Translations under genes and position numbers: made by a program
Part shown: positions 21,715-29,327 of the stretch, in pieces
How positions within the stretch are numbered: the stretch's first letter is position 1
How the letters are laid out: every line of letters starts with the position of its first letter
Notes under the pieces: generated by a model
The model's database searches: none
Told to the model about the DNA's origin: nothing
The model's input: the letters and a program-made list of their open reading frames with translations, nothing else
Assembly (NCBI RefSeq): GCF_002999235.1
Contig: NZ_CP027236.1
Location: forward strand, 2,790,001 to 2,854,000
Source: Actinomyces sp. oral taxon 897
Lineage (GTDB): Bacteria; Actinomycetota; Actinomycetes; Actinomycetales; Actinomycetaceae
Length of the DNA: 64,000 nt
Reading direction: 5' to 3'

Positions 21715-22653
21715 GTGCTGGACCTCCTGCCCGCCGCGCTCACCCACGCCTCCTCTACGGCCCTGCCCGCCACGCCGTCGGCCCTGCCGGCCCTGTCCCT
21801 GCCGTCCCTTCCCGGCCCGCTGGCCCTGCCCGTCCCCGACACCCTCCCGGAGACCTTCCGCCTCCTGGACCTGTGCGGCGTCCTGCTCAACGGCATCCTG
21901 GGCGGGCTCATTGCCCGACGCAAGAACTTCGACCTGGTGGGCTTCGTGGTCCTGGCCATCCTGACGGCCACCGGCGGCGGCATCCTGCGCGACGTCATGA
22001 TCCAGGCCGGCCCGCCCTTCGCCCTGACGGACCCCTACTACCTCTACACCGCCTGCGCCGGGGCCCTGGTGGCCTGGTTCGTCCCCTTCACCTCTCGGCT
22101 CGCCCGCCGCTTCCTGGTGGTGGCCGACGCCGTCGTCCTGGGCACCTGGGCGGCCACCGGGGCCTCCAAGGCCCTGTCCAACGGCCTGGGGGTGATGCCC
22201 GCCCTCCTCCTGGGCTCCCTGACGGCGGTGGGCGGCTCCATGGTCCGCGACGTCTCGGTGGGTGAGACCCCCAGCGTCTTCGGCGGCAACCGGCTCTACG
22301 CCGTCCCGGCCCTGTGCTCGGCCGCCACCATGGTGGCCCTGGTGGCCGCGGGCCTGCCCGACGCCTACGCCATGCTGGTGGCTACCGTGGTGGGAGCCGG
22401 TACCTGTCTCATGGCCTACTGGCGTTCCTGGCAGCTGCCGGTGGCCGGGGATCGGGAGCGCCGCCTGGCCCGACGTCGCACCGGGGAGGTCGGCGGCCCG
22501 CCGTCCCGCGGGGGTGGCCCCGGCTCCGGGTGGCGCCGGGCCCTCATGCGCCGTCCGTACGGCGAGCCCAGCCGGTGGGGCAGACGGCCTGGGGCGGGGC
22601 GGCAGGAGACGAGACGACGCCGGTACCGACCCCTTGACCCCGAGGACCTGTGA
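21715..22653 (+). CDS. TRIC/UPF0126-family cation channel protein
   Basis: About 312 residues from GTG 21715 (GTG 21706 is also in frame). After an Ala/Pro-rich lead, the body holds two repeats of three helices each with a glycine-rich ending: ATGGGILRDVM near residue 90 and AVGGSMVRDVS near residue 180. These are the hallmark of the TRIC (formerly YadS/UPF0126) family, trimeric membrane channels for monovalent cations. The C-terminal ~70 residues are Arg/Gly-rich and cytoplasmic, longer than in most bacterial members. Divergent from the CDF transporter with a 259-nt gap. Confidence 0.85.
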   Translation: MLDLLPAALTHASSTALPATPSALPALSLPSLPGPLALPVPDTLPETFRLLDLCGVLLNGILGGLIARRKNFDLVGFVVLAILTATGGGILRDVMIQAGPPFALTDPYYLYTACAGALVAWFVPFTSRLARRFLVVADAVVLGTWAATGASKALSNGLGVMPALLLGSLTAVGGSMVRDVSVGETPSVFGGNRLYAVPALCSAATMVALVAAGLPDAYAMLVATVVGAGTCLMAYWRSWQLPVAGDRERRLARRRTGEVGGPPSRGGGPGSGWRRALMRRPYGEPSRWGRRPGAGRQETRRRRYRPLDPEDL

Positions 22654-22775
22654 CTGCCCCGGGTCGGCCTCGGCAACGGCCACACCGGCCCCCACCCCGA
22701 GGACCTGCGAGCAGGCGGCGTCAGGACCGGGCAGACACGGCCTGTCGCGCTCGGAAACATGATGGGATGGGGCGC

Positions 22776-24119
22776 ATGAGCGGTAACGACCAGCAGTCCT
22801 TCGAGCCCAACCACCTGCTCGCCGAGGTGATTGCGAGCCACTTCCACGGCGCGCGCGTGGTGGAGACCGACGGCGCGCAGGTCGTCGAGCTGGGGGAGGG
22901 GATGCCCAGCATCCAGTGCGTCGTCGACGACATGCGCCCGGACCCGCCCTACGGCGCGTTCATCTTCCTGGAGGTCAAGGGCGGGCGGTTGGGGGAGACG
23001 GGCGCCCTGGTGACCGCCAGCGGGTACGGTCCCGGCGCGCAGGGGTCCGTGGTCACCGCGGGCTGCAACTGGGCCTGCGCCTTCGGCCCCGTCCTGCTGA
23101 CCGCCATCGGCCGTCCCGACCTGATCAGGACGCAGGACCCCGAGGTCGAGCAGTTCGAGGCCCGCGTGGGCGCTCGCCGCTACCGGGTGACCGTGAGTCG
23201 GCTCGACCGCAGCATGGGCGTGGGCATGGAGGAGGTGGAGGGCCTGCGGCGGGCCCTCGGCGGGTACTCGGCGCTGACCCGGGCCGTGCTGGAGAGCGGG
23301 ACGGTCCCGGCCACGCGCTCGGACGACCTCGTCGCCCTGGGCTGCTTCATGGGCACCGGGCGGTCGACGACGAGCGAGACCAAGCTCGGCATGGGCGACT
23401 GGCCGGCCGCGGCCGCCGTGCTGGAGGCCCTGGCCCGGAGGCACGCCGGGGGCTCGGGCATGCGCATGCTGCGCGAGTGGGCGGTCCTGGAGCCGCTTGA
23501 GCCAGCGCCCGTCCTCACCCGCGACGGCCTGCAGCACACGCTCAATATGCTGCGTGCCTGCGCCGACAACCCGCGCAGCGAGGCCGGCTGGTGCGGCGCC
23601 CGCCACCACGGCATGCGCCTGGGGGCTCCTGGCGGCGTCGTCCCCGGGCTGCCGGGGGACATGTCCTGGTTCCTGGGCACGATCGCCGCCAACGGGGCGG
23701 GCCCCGGCTACGGCCTGGCACCCCGGCCCCTCTCTGACAGGTGGTGGCAGCTGGCCGACGCCGGCTGCGGGGCCCGGTGGGTGCTCAAGCTCGCCGACGG
23801 CACCGTGTGGCTGGACTCGGTCGCCTGCGACGACGGCTTCCAGCTCGTGGCCCCCGGCTTCCTGGCCTGGTACGAGGCCTGGCTGGACAACGCGGTCCGC
23901 CAGGGCGGCCCCTTCGGCCGCTGGGAGTACCGGGTCGACTCCGTCTACAAGCTGCTCGTCAACGCCGCGCAGGAGAAGGGTGTCGACCGTCTGCCCGAGA
24001 CCGTGACCAGGGTGAGGACCCACTCACCCGAGGGCAAGCCCATTGGCCCCTGCCACGCCTGCGAGGAGACCTACGCCCGCTACGGGGTGCCCCCCACGGT
24101 GTTCGTCACCGCCCCGTAA
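22776..24119 (+). CDS. Conserved hypothetical protein, two apparent domains
   Basis: 447 residues from ATG 22776 (ATG 22767 also possible). I do not recognise the family with certainty. The first ~145 residues contain AFIFLEVKGGRLGE and VTAGCNWACAFGPVLL, resembling small cytoplasmic DUF domains. The remaining ~300 residues are soluble, with a conserved-looking WGCARHHG-like stretch (WCGARHHGMRLGAPGG) and a C-terminal CHACEETYARYG that could be a Cys-x-x-Cys metal site. No signal peptide or membrane segment. Codon usage is native and third-position G+C is high, supporting a real gene. It lies alone between the TRIC and ppgK genes. Confidence 0.6.
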   Translation: MSGNDQQSFEPNHLLAEVIASHFHGARVVETDGAQVVELGEGMPSIQCVVDDMRPDPPYGAFIFLEVKGGRLGETGALVTASGYGPGAQGSVVTAGCNWACAFGPVLLTAIGRPDLIRTQDPEVEQFEARVGARRYRVTVSRLDRSMGVGMEEVEGLRRALGGYSALTRAVLESGTVPATRSDDLVALGCFMGTGRSTTSETKLGMGDWPAAAAVLEALARRHAGGSGMRMLREWAVLEPLEPAPVLTRDGLQHTLNMLRACADNPRSEAGWCGARHHGMRLGAPGGVVPGLPGDMSWFLGTIAANGAGPGYGLAPRPLSDRWWQLADAGCGARWVLKLADGTVWLDSVACDDGFQLVAPGFLAWYEAWLDNAVRQGGPFGRWEYRVDSVYKLLVNAAQEKGVDRLPETVTRVRTHSPEGKPIGPCHACEETYARYGVPPTVFVTAP

Positions 24120-24353
24120 GGTGCGGCTGGTGCCTGCCGGCTGGCAGTGGCCAGCGGCCCCCGGCGCTGGCAGGGCCTCCAGGGCGGCCAGCGCCCGCCG
24201 GCTGGCACAGTGGCCCTGGTGCGGTCGTCCGCGGCAGGCGGCCCGGGGGGCTGGTCGGCCTGAGCCTTTGCGGTTCCACAAAGTCGCGCCCCGACGGCGT
24301 CGATCTCCGATATCCTCGACCCGTACCGACCGACGAGTCTCAGGAGACGGGCG

Positions 24354-25106
24354 ATGACCCAGGTGGCATGCGGGATCGACATTGGCGGATCAGGCGTCAA
24401 GGGCGCCCTGGTCGACCTCGGGACCGGTGAGTTCATCGGTGAGCGCGTACGCATTGAGACCCCCCAGCCGTCCACGCCCGAGGCGGTCGCCCAGGTCTGC
24501 CGCGCGATTATCGACAGGCTCGGCGTCGGGCCGGACGTGCCCGTGGGCATCACCTTCCCCGCCCCGATCGTGCGCGGCACCGTCGTGTTCATGGCCAACC
24601 TCGACAAGTCCTGGGAGGGGGTCAACGTGGACGAGCTCATGACCCGGGTCCTGGGGCGCCCCTCCCACGCCCTCAACGACGCCGACGCCGCCGGGCTGGC
24701 CGAGGTCGCCTACGGTGCCGCCAAGGACGTGCCCGGCACCACTATCGTCACCACCCTGGGGACGGGTATCGGCTCGGCCGTCATTGTCGACGGCACCCTG
24801 GTGCCCAACACCGAGCTCGGCCACCTGGAGATCGACGGCCACGACGCCGAGAGCCGCGCCTCCACCCACTGCAAGGAGCTCCTGGACCTGAGCTGGAAGA
24901 AGTGGGCCAAGCGCCTCCAGCGCTACTACAGCCACGTGGAGATGCTCTTCAGCCCGGACCTGTTCGTCGTCGGCGGGGGCGTGTCGAGGAAGCACGAGAA
25001 GTTCCTGCCCCTGCTCAACCTGCGCACCCCCATTGTGCCCGCCAAGTTGCTCAACACCGCGGGCATTGTCGGTGCCGCCTACGAGGCGGCCCGTACCGCA
25101 CGGTAG
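24354..25106 (+). CDS. ppgK: Polyphosphate glucokinase
   Basis: 250 residues, the standard length of actinobacterial PPGK, which phosphorylates glucose using polyphosphate or ATP in the cytoplasm. ROK-type phosphate-binding motif GIDIGGSGVKGALVD at the N-terminus, catalytic NDADAAGLAEVAYG, phosphate-2 region TLGTGIGSAV, and the sugar-binding ELGHLEIDG. In place of the Zn-binding Cys cluster of other ROK kinases it has the PPGK-type SWKKWAKRLQRYYSHVEMLFSPDLFVVGGGVS segment. Ribosome site CAGGAG lies 9 nt upstream of the ATG. The bases around the stop codon recur about 91 bp downstream. Confidence 0.95.
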   Translation: MTQVACGIDIGGSGVKGALVDLGTGEFIGERVRIETPQPSTPEAVAQVCRAIIDRLGVGPDVPVGITFPAPIVRGTVVFMANLDKSWEGVNVDELMTRVLGRPSHALNDADAAGLAEVAYGAAKDVPGTTIVTTLGTGIGSAVIVDGTLVPNTELGHLEIDGHDAESRASTHCKELLDLSWKKWAKRLQRYYSHVEMLFSPDLFVVGGGVSRKHEKFLPLLNLRTPIVPAKLLNTAGIVGAAYEAARTAR

Positions 25107-25199
25107 GCTCCGCCCAGGTCGCCTCTCAGGGGCTGCCGATTCTCAGCCCGCCCCGGGTGCCGCCGATGTCCCAGGTGGGCCCGTACCGCACGGTAGGCC
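25088..25199 (+). repeat. Duplicated 3' end of ppgK
   Basis: The 21-bp segment covering the last codons and stop of ppgK (25088-25108) is repeated at 25179-25199, differing at most at its ends. Its core ACCG-CA-CGGT is a short dyad. The repeat may be a remnant of a slipped duplication of the gene end. Confidence 0.6.
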
Positions 25200-25250
25200 C
25201 CTTCGACCGCCAGCGAGCCGGTGGTCGTGGGGAGGCCCCTGTCGCCGGGC

Positions 25251-25436
25251 CGAACGCTACCTCAGGTAGATGAACGCCGTTTTGATGAGGTAAACGCTAT
25301 CTTAAGGCTGTGGACGCCGTTTCAGAGAGGTGAACGCCATCTAGGCGCGCGTTCATCTCCCCAAAATGGCGTTTACCCGCCCAAAGTAGCGTTCATCTGC
25401 CTGAGACGGCGTCCACCTCCCCGAGGTGGCGTTTTA
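25251..25436. repeat. Palindromic array A: five 20-bp direct units, then five inverted units
   Basis: Direct units start at 25251, 25271, 25291, 25311 and 25331, an exact 20-bp period, each beginning like TGAACGCCGT or TAAACGCTAT. From the centre near 25343 the same unit returns in reverse complement, with GCGTTCA/GCGTTTA/GCGTCCA motifs ending at 25355, 25375, 25395, 25415 and 25435. The whole is an imperfect inverted repeat of about 185 bp that could fold as one long stem or as phased protein-binding sites. It lies 145 nt 3' of ppgK and is less G+C-rich than its flanks. No open frame fits it. Confidence 0.8.
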
Positions 25437-25443
25437 CGACGGC

Positions 25444-25561
25444 GGCCAGCAGCCCCCAGGCGACGAGGCGGCTAGCAGCCCCAGGGCCCGGCGCAGCGAC
25501 CAGCGGCAGCCAGTGGCAGCCAGCAGCCCCAGGCGATGAGGCGGCCAACAGCCCCAGGCCC
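25444..25561. repeat. Low-complexity direct repeats next to array A
   Basis: Two imperfect copies (25444-25488 and 25518-25561) of a segment rich in CAGCAGCCCCAGGCGA and GAGGCGGC. No coding potential is apparent. Confidence 0.5.
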
Positions 25562-25708
25562 CAGCGTCCGGCGGGTACCCGCCGCCTGGGGCCACGCGGG
25601 AGGCGAACACCACCCGCCAGGCCGTGGGGTGGCTAGCGACCTCAGGCCGACTACGCTGGGCAGTCCCGCCGCCCCGCCGCAGTGGGCGACCAACCACCAG
25701 GAGGCCTC

Positions 25709-26011
25709 ATGGCTGGAAAACTCATCTTCGCCCTCGGGCTCGGTACCGGCTACGTCCTGGGCACCCGTGCGGGCCGTGCCCGGTACGAGCGCATGAAGGC
25801 CAGGGCCGTCCGGGTCATGGAGCAGCCCTTCGTCCGCTCCCGCGTGGACGCCGTCAGCACCAGGATCGTCAACGCCGTGCGCTCCCAGGGCGAGGCGGTC
25901 ACCGACAAGGTCGCCGACGCGGTCAAGGAGCGCCTGTTCTCCTCCCGCCCGGCGCAGCCCGCGGCCTCGGAGCCGGTCAGCGTTCCCGCCACCATCCGCA
26001 CCACCTCCTGA
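25709..26011 (+). CDS. Small YtxH-like protein
   Basis: 100 residues from ATG 25709, which follows a CAGGAGG ribosome site. The N-terminal LIFALGLGTGYVLGTRAGRARYERMK is the YtxH-type signature, a short glycine-rich membrane segment followed by a basic-aromatic turn. The rest is amphipathic helix (DAVSTRIVNAVRSQGEAVTDKVADAVKE) and a short Pro/Ala tail. Such proteins are often stress-associated in Gram-positives, but no molecular role is established. It sits between two large palindromic arrays, A upstream and D downstream. Confidence 0.75.
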   Translation: MAGKLIFALGLGTGYVLGTRAGRARYERMKARAVRVMEQPFVRSRVDAVSTRIVNAVRSQGEAVTDKVADAVKERLFSSRPAQPAASEPVSVPATIRTTS

Positions 26012-26016
26012 GCGCC

Positions 26017-26214
26017 TGCACATTCTTTTTACAATCAGCGATCATAGAACGGCAGGATCATGCGGATCCGTAGTGTGCCACGGGCTCCAGGATCCGGGAT
26101 GAATGTGCAACGGCGTCAGAGTTGCACATTCATCCTGTTCCCAGTCCCCGCCCCGGCCCGCGATTCCGCGTGATCCTGCCACTTTATGATCGTGGAACGT
26201 AAGAAGAATGTGCA
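26017..26214. repeat. Palindromic element D, ~200 bp, centred near 26116
   Basis: Nested inverted repeats share one centre. Outer arms: TGCACATTCTTTTTAC (26017-26032) with GTAAGAAGAATGTGCA (26199-26214). Middle arms: about 29 bp at 26040-26068 with 26162-26191, both carrying GATCATA and CAGGATCA-type blocks. Inner hairpin: 15-bp perfect arms GGATGAATGTGCAAC (26097-26111) and its complement (26121-26135). It lies between convergent genes (YtxH-like, forward; App1, reverse), where it could end transcription from both sides. Confidence 0.8.
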
Positions 26215-26229
26215 ACTCGCCCCTGCACC

Positions 26230-27462
26230 TCACCCCGGCAGGATCTCGGGGGGCAGGAGGCACGCCAGCTCGTAGCCGTTGTCCCCGAAGACCACCGGGA
26301 CCCCGGCCTCGTCAAGGATCTGCGCCTCCGGGCCCTGGCCCAGGGGGTGGGCAGACAGGGAGCCCGCGAGCACCTGCTGGGCGGGGGTGAGCTGGCGGAT
26401 GGCGATGGCGGCGACCCGGTTGCGGTGCTCGCGCGCCAGCTCCCCGTAGAGCAGGAGATCATGCTGGCCGTCGTCGCCCACGAGCAGCCAGACCACCTCC
26501 GGCAGGTCAATGAGCAGGCGCCGGAACTGGGTGCGCTTGTGCTCGATCCCGCTGCGGAACCAGCCCGTGTTGGTCGGCCCCCAGGCGGTCAGGAGCTTGG
26601 GGCCGGCGGGGAAGCCGTGGCGCTCGAAGAACGCCCGCAGCGTGGGCAGCACGTTCCAGGCACCGGTGGAGACGTAGAAGACCGGCGCGCCCGGGTGGGC
26701 GGTCTGCACGTCGGTGAGCATCCGCGCCATCCCGGGAACCGGCTGGCGGGCCGAGGTGTACTTGACCATGGAGTTCCACGTGGCCAGCAGGGCGCGGGGG
26801 ATGTGGGTGATCATGACGGTGTCGTCCACGTCGGCGATAACGCCCAGGCGCGGCCCCGGCGCCACCACGAGCACGGCGGCGGTCACCGTGCTGCCCGCCG
26901 CCTGGATGGTGGCCTGGTGCCATCCCGGGGGCAGGCCGTGGCCCCGCAGGACGACGTCCACGCAGCCCGAGCGGTCGGCCCGGGTGCGCACGCTCGCTGC
27001 CCCCAGCGTGACGGTCACCGGGATAAAGGGGACCGGCAGGTCGATAAAGAGCCGCCACCCGCGCTGGACCTCCAGCAGGCTGGTCAGTGCTAGGTCGCGA
27101 GCCTCCGCCATGTTCCCGGGCAGGGAGCGGAAGAGCGGGCCCTCGGCCGGGGCCCCGGGGTCGCGCATGACGACCCGGGCCAGGACCCGGGCCATGTCCG
27201 ACGGCGGCGTGCCTGTGCTCCGTCGCCCGGGGTCGTCAGGGGTGACACCAGGGGTGCTGTCGGGGCCGTCGGGGGTGCCGCCGGTGGCGGGGCCGTGCCG
27301 AGCGCCGCCCGCGGCCTGCGGCCCGTCCTCCAGGGGGTGGACCGAGGAGCCGTAGCCGTCGTAGGGCACGATGCGGGGCCGCCAGCCATGACGCCGTAGC
27401 ACGGGGATAATGTCCCGGCGGAAGCGGTTCTCTACGGCGCGGGGGATGTCGGAGATCGGCAC
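26230..27462 (-). CDS. App1-family (DUF2183) phosphatase
   Basis: 410 residues. The HAD-like catalytic motif reads VIADVDDTVM near residue 210. Downstream are FYVSTGAWNVLPTLRAFFERHGFP and LLVGDDGQHDLLLYGELA, the motif set of App1/DUF2183 proteins related to yeast phosphatidate phosphatase App1. Predicted cytoplasmic with a beta-sandwich-like region before the catalytic domain (residues ~125-200). It starts at GTG 27462 with TAGACT 7 nt upstream, suggesting a leaderless message. Substrate in bacteria is not established. The last residues approach palindrome D. Confidence 0.85.
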   Translation of the reverse strand: MPISDIPRAVENRFRRDIIPVLRRHGWRPRIVPYDGYGSSVHPLEDGPQAAGGARHGPATGGTPDGPDSTPGVTPDDPGRRSTGTPPSDMARVLARVVMRDPGAPAEGPLFRSLPGNMAEARDLALTSLLEVQRGWRLFIDLPVPFIPVTVTLGAASVRTRADRSGCVDVVLRGHGLPPGWHQATIQAAGSTVTAAVLVVAPGPRLGVIADVDDTVMITHIPRALLATWNSMVKYTSARQPVPGMARMLTDVQTAHPGAPVFYVSTGAWNVLPTLRAFFERHGFPAGPKLLTAWGPTNTGWFRSGIEHKRTQFRRLLIDLPEVVWLLVGDDGQHDLLLYGELAREHRNRVAAIAIRQLTPAQQVLAGSLSAHPLGQGPEAQILDEAGVPVVFGDNGYELACLLPPEILPG

Positions 27463-27469
27463 GCCGTCA

Positions 27470-27475
27470 AGTCTA
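27470..27475 (-). promoter_or_regulatory. Leaderless -10 candidate of the App1 gene
   Basis: TAGACT on the reverse strand, 7 nt before GTG 27462. Confidence 0.35.
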
Positions 27476-27519
27476 GGGGGCTTGCCGACGACGCCCCTGA
27501 GGCGCGGTGACCACGCAGT

Positions 27520-29325
27520 TCAGGGCGTGTCCTGGGGACGCCCGCACAAGGGCTCCCGAGGTGGTACCGGGTCTGCCTCGCCGGGGTCTGGGCAGGTCGG
27601 GACAGGGCGGGTACCGCGGTCCGGCTGGGTCGGGGCAGGGTGTGTACTGCGGTCCGGCCGGGTCGGGACAGGGCAGGCACCGGGGTCCGCCGCAGCCCGA
27701 CGCCTCACCTCCCAGGCCAGGGCGACCCCGGTCACCAGGGCCCACAGGGTGTAGGAGGACCCGGCCCAGCGCTGGAGGGCGGTCCAGCCCGCCTCCAGGT
27801 GGTTCTGGTTGGGGAACCACCACTGCATTGCCAGGGCGAACACCGCCCAGCCCGTGGCCGCGCACAGGCCCAGCACGCCGCTGCGCCAGCGCCAGGCCGC
27901 CGCCGCCAGGCCCATGACCATGGGCAGGCACCACACCCAGTGGTGGGACCAGGAGATGGGGGAGACCAGCAGCCCCAGGCCCATGACCACCCCTACCTGG
28001 AGCAGCAGGACCGTGCCCTCGGCGTCGGGCAGTCGGGGACCACCCGGGGCGGGGTGGTGCTCACGCCCGGTACGCGCACAGGGGTCACCCGGTGCCGGCG
28101 CCGCACTGCCTGGGGCTGGCGTGTCGGGTGCTGGAGCCGCGGTGCCCAGTGCCGGTGTCAGCGGCATACTGCCCGGTGCCGGCGCCGTACTGCCCGGAGC
28201 TGGCGTGCCAGGAACCGGCGCCGCACCACCCGGGACCAGCCCCGTCTGGCGCGACGGCCGCAGGGCGTCCGTCCTGACGGCCAGGAGCACCGCCAGTACC
28301 GTGACCGCCACGACCGACACCGCCCACAGGGGCGTCCACAGCCTCTCGTCGCCCACCAGGGCTCGGGCCACCATCCCCTTGAGGTTCTGGTTGCCCGCGT
28401 ACTCGGCAAAGCCCGCGCGCGTGGGATCCCAGGCCGCCTGGAGGAAGAACCGGGCGGACTCCCGGGGACTGAGGGCCCAGCACGCCAGGGTCACGCCCGA
28501 CGCCGTCGCGACCATGGTCGCGGCCGCCCGCCACTGCCTGCGCACCAGGAGCACCACGACCGCGATGGCCGGGGTCAGCTTGAAGGCGGCCGCCAGGCCG
28601 CACAGGACCCCGCGCCAGCGTGAGCTGGCGGGCACGGCCAGCAGGTCCACCGCCACCAGGGCCGCCAGGACGGCGTTGACCTGGGCGTACTCCATGGTCT
28701 TGTAGACCGGTTCCAGGGTGAGCACGCCGATCAGGCCCAGCCAGGGCGCCGCCGCCCCGGCCCACCGCCGCACTCCCAGGGCCCGTAGGCAGGCCCAGGC
28801 CGTCACGGCCATGCACACGGGCGTGGCCAGCAGCATGACCACCTGGAAGGCGCGGTCCTGCGTCACCGTGGTCAGGGGCGTCAGGGCCCACGCGGCAAAG
28901 GGAGGGTAGGTAAAGGGCCACAGGTGGTCGGCGGGGTTGGCGTACCAGTCGTACAGGCTGCCGCCGGCGTGCCACTGCTCCACGGCGTGGTGGTAGATCC
29001 AGGCGTCCAGCATAAAGCGTGGTGAGCCGTCGGTGTTCCACGCCCACCGGTAGGCCGACGCCAGCAGCCCCACCCACCCCAGGGTCGTGGCCAGCAGGCG
29101 GATAAGGCCCGACGCCGGGGCTGCCGCCGGGCTCAGTGCCGGTGCGGACGGCGGTGTCAGGGCGGGCGCCGAGATGGGCGCCAGTGCCGGGCCCGCTGCC
29201 GGGGCTGCCGCCGCTGCCCCCGGTGCCGGTGCGGGCGCCGCGCCCTCTGCCGGGGCGGCCGCTGGGTCCGACGCCGTCGGGTCCGGGCGGGTGGCCCTGG
29301 GCCGCCGGGAGGGTGTTCCGGGCAT
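27520..29325 (-). CDS. GT87-type polyprenyl-phosphate-dependent glycosyltransferase (integral membrane)
   Basis: 601 residues. An N-terminal Ala/Pro-rich lead of ~75 residues precedes about ten membrane segments. The first large extracytoplasmic loop has DAWIYHHAVEQWHAGGSLYDW and WPFTYPPFAAW, typical of GT-C enzymes of family GT87 (DUF2029), which use polyprenyl-phospho-mannose or a similar donor to extend envelope glycans; PimE is the known mycobacterial example. Later AAAFKLTPAIAVV is also family-typical. Between helices, near residues 370-440, there is a long Ala/Pro/Gly repeat tract. The start lies two bases after the stop of the MFS gene, with GGAGG just ahead, so it is coupled. Confidence 0.78.
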   Translation of the reverse strand: MPGTPSRRPRATRPDPTASDPAAAPAEGAAPAPAPGAAAAAPAAGPALAPISAPALTPPSAPALSPAAAPASGLIRLLATTLGWVGLLASAYRWAWNTDGSPRFMLDAWIYHHAVEQWHAGGSLYDWYANPADHLWPFTYPPFAAWALTPLTTVTQDRAFQVVMLLATPVCMAVTAWACLRALGVRRWAGAAAPWLGLIGVLTLEPVYKTMEYAQVNAVLAALVAVDLLAVPASSRWRGVLCGLAAAFKLTPAIAVVVLLVRRQWRAAATMVATASGVTLACWALSPRESARFFLQAAWDPTRAGFAEYAGNQNLKGMVARALVGDERLWTPLWAVSVVAVTVLAVLLAVRTDALRPSRQTGLVPGGAAPVPGTPAPGSTAPAPGSMPLTPALGTAAPAPDTPAPGSAAPAPGDPCARTGREHHPAPGGPRLPDAEGTVLLLQVGVVMGLGLLVSPISWSHHWVWCLPMVMGLAAAAWRWRSGVLGLCAATGWAVFALAMQWWFPNQNHLEAGWTALQRWAGSSYTLWALVTGVALAWEVRRRAAADPGACPVPTRPDRSTHPAPTQPDRGTRPVPTCPDPGEADPVPPREPLCGRPQDTP

Positions 29326-29327
29326 CT

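Noticed and set aside
25251..25436. Replication origin with iterons
   Set aside because: No rep or partition gene and no DnaA boxes were seen nearby; units are half inverted, unlike plasmid iterons.
26097..26135. TetR operator inside palindrome D (GTGCAAC and GTTGCAC blocks)
   Set aside because: Only GTGCAAC is shared with the AGTGCA-N4-TGCACT operator, spacing differs, and the element is explained by its own nested symmetry.
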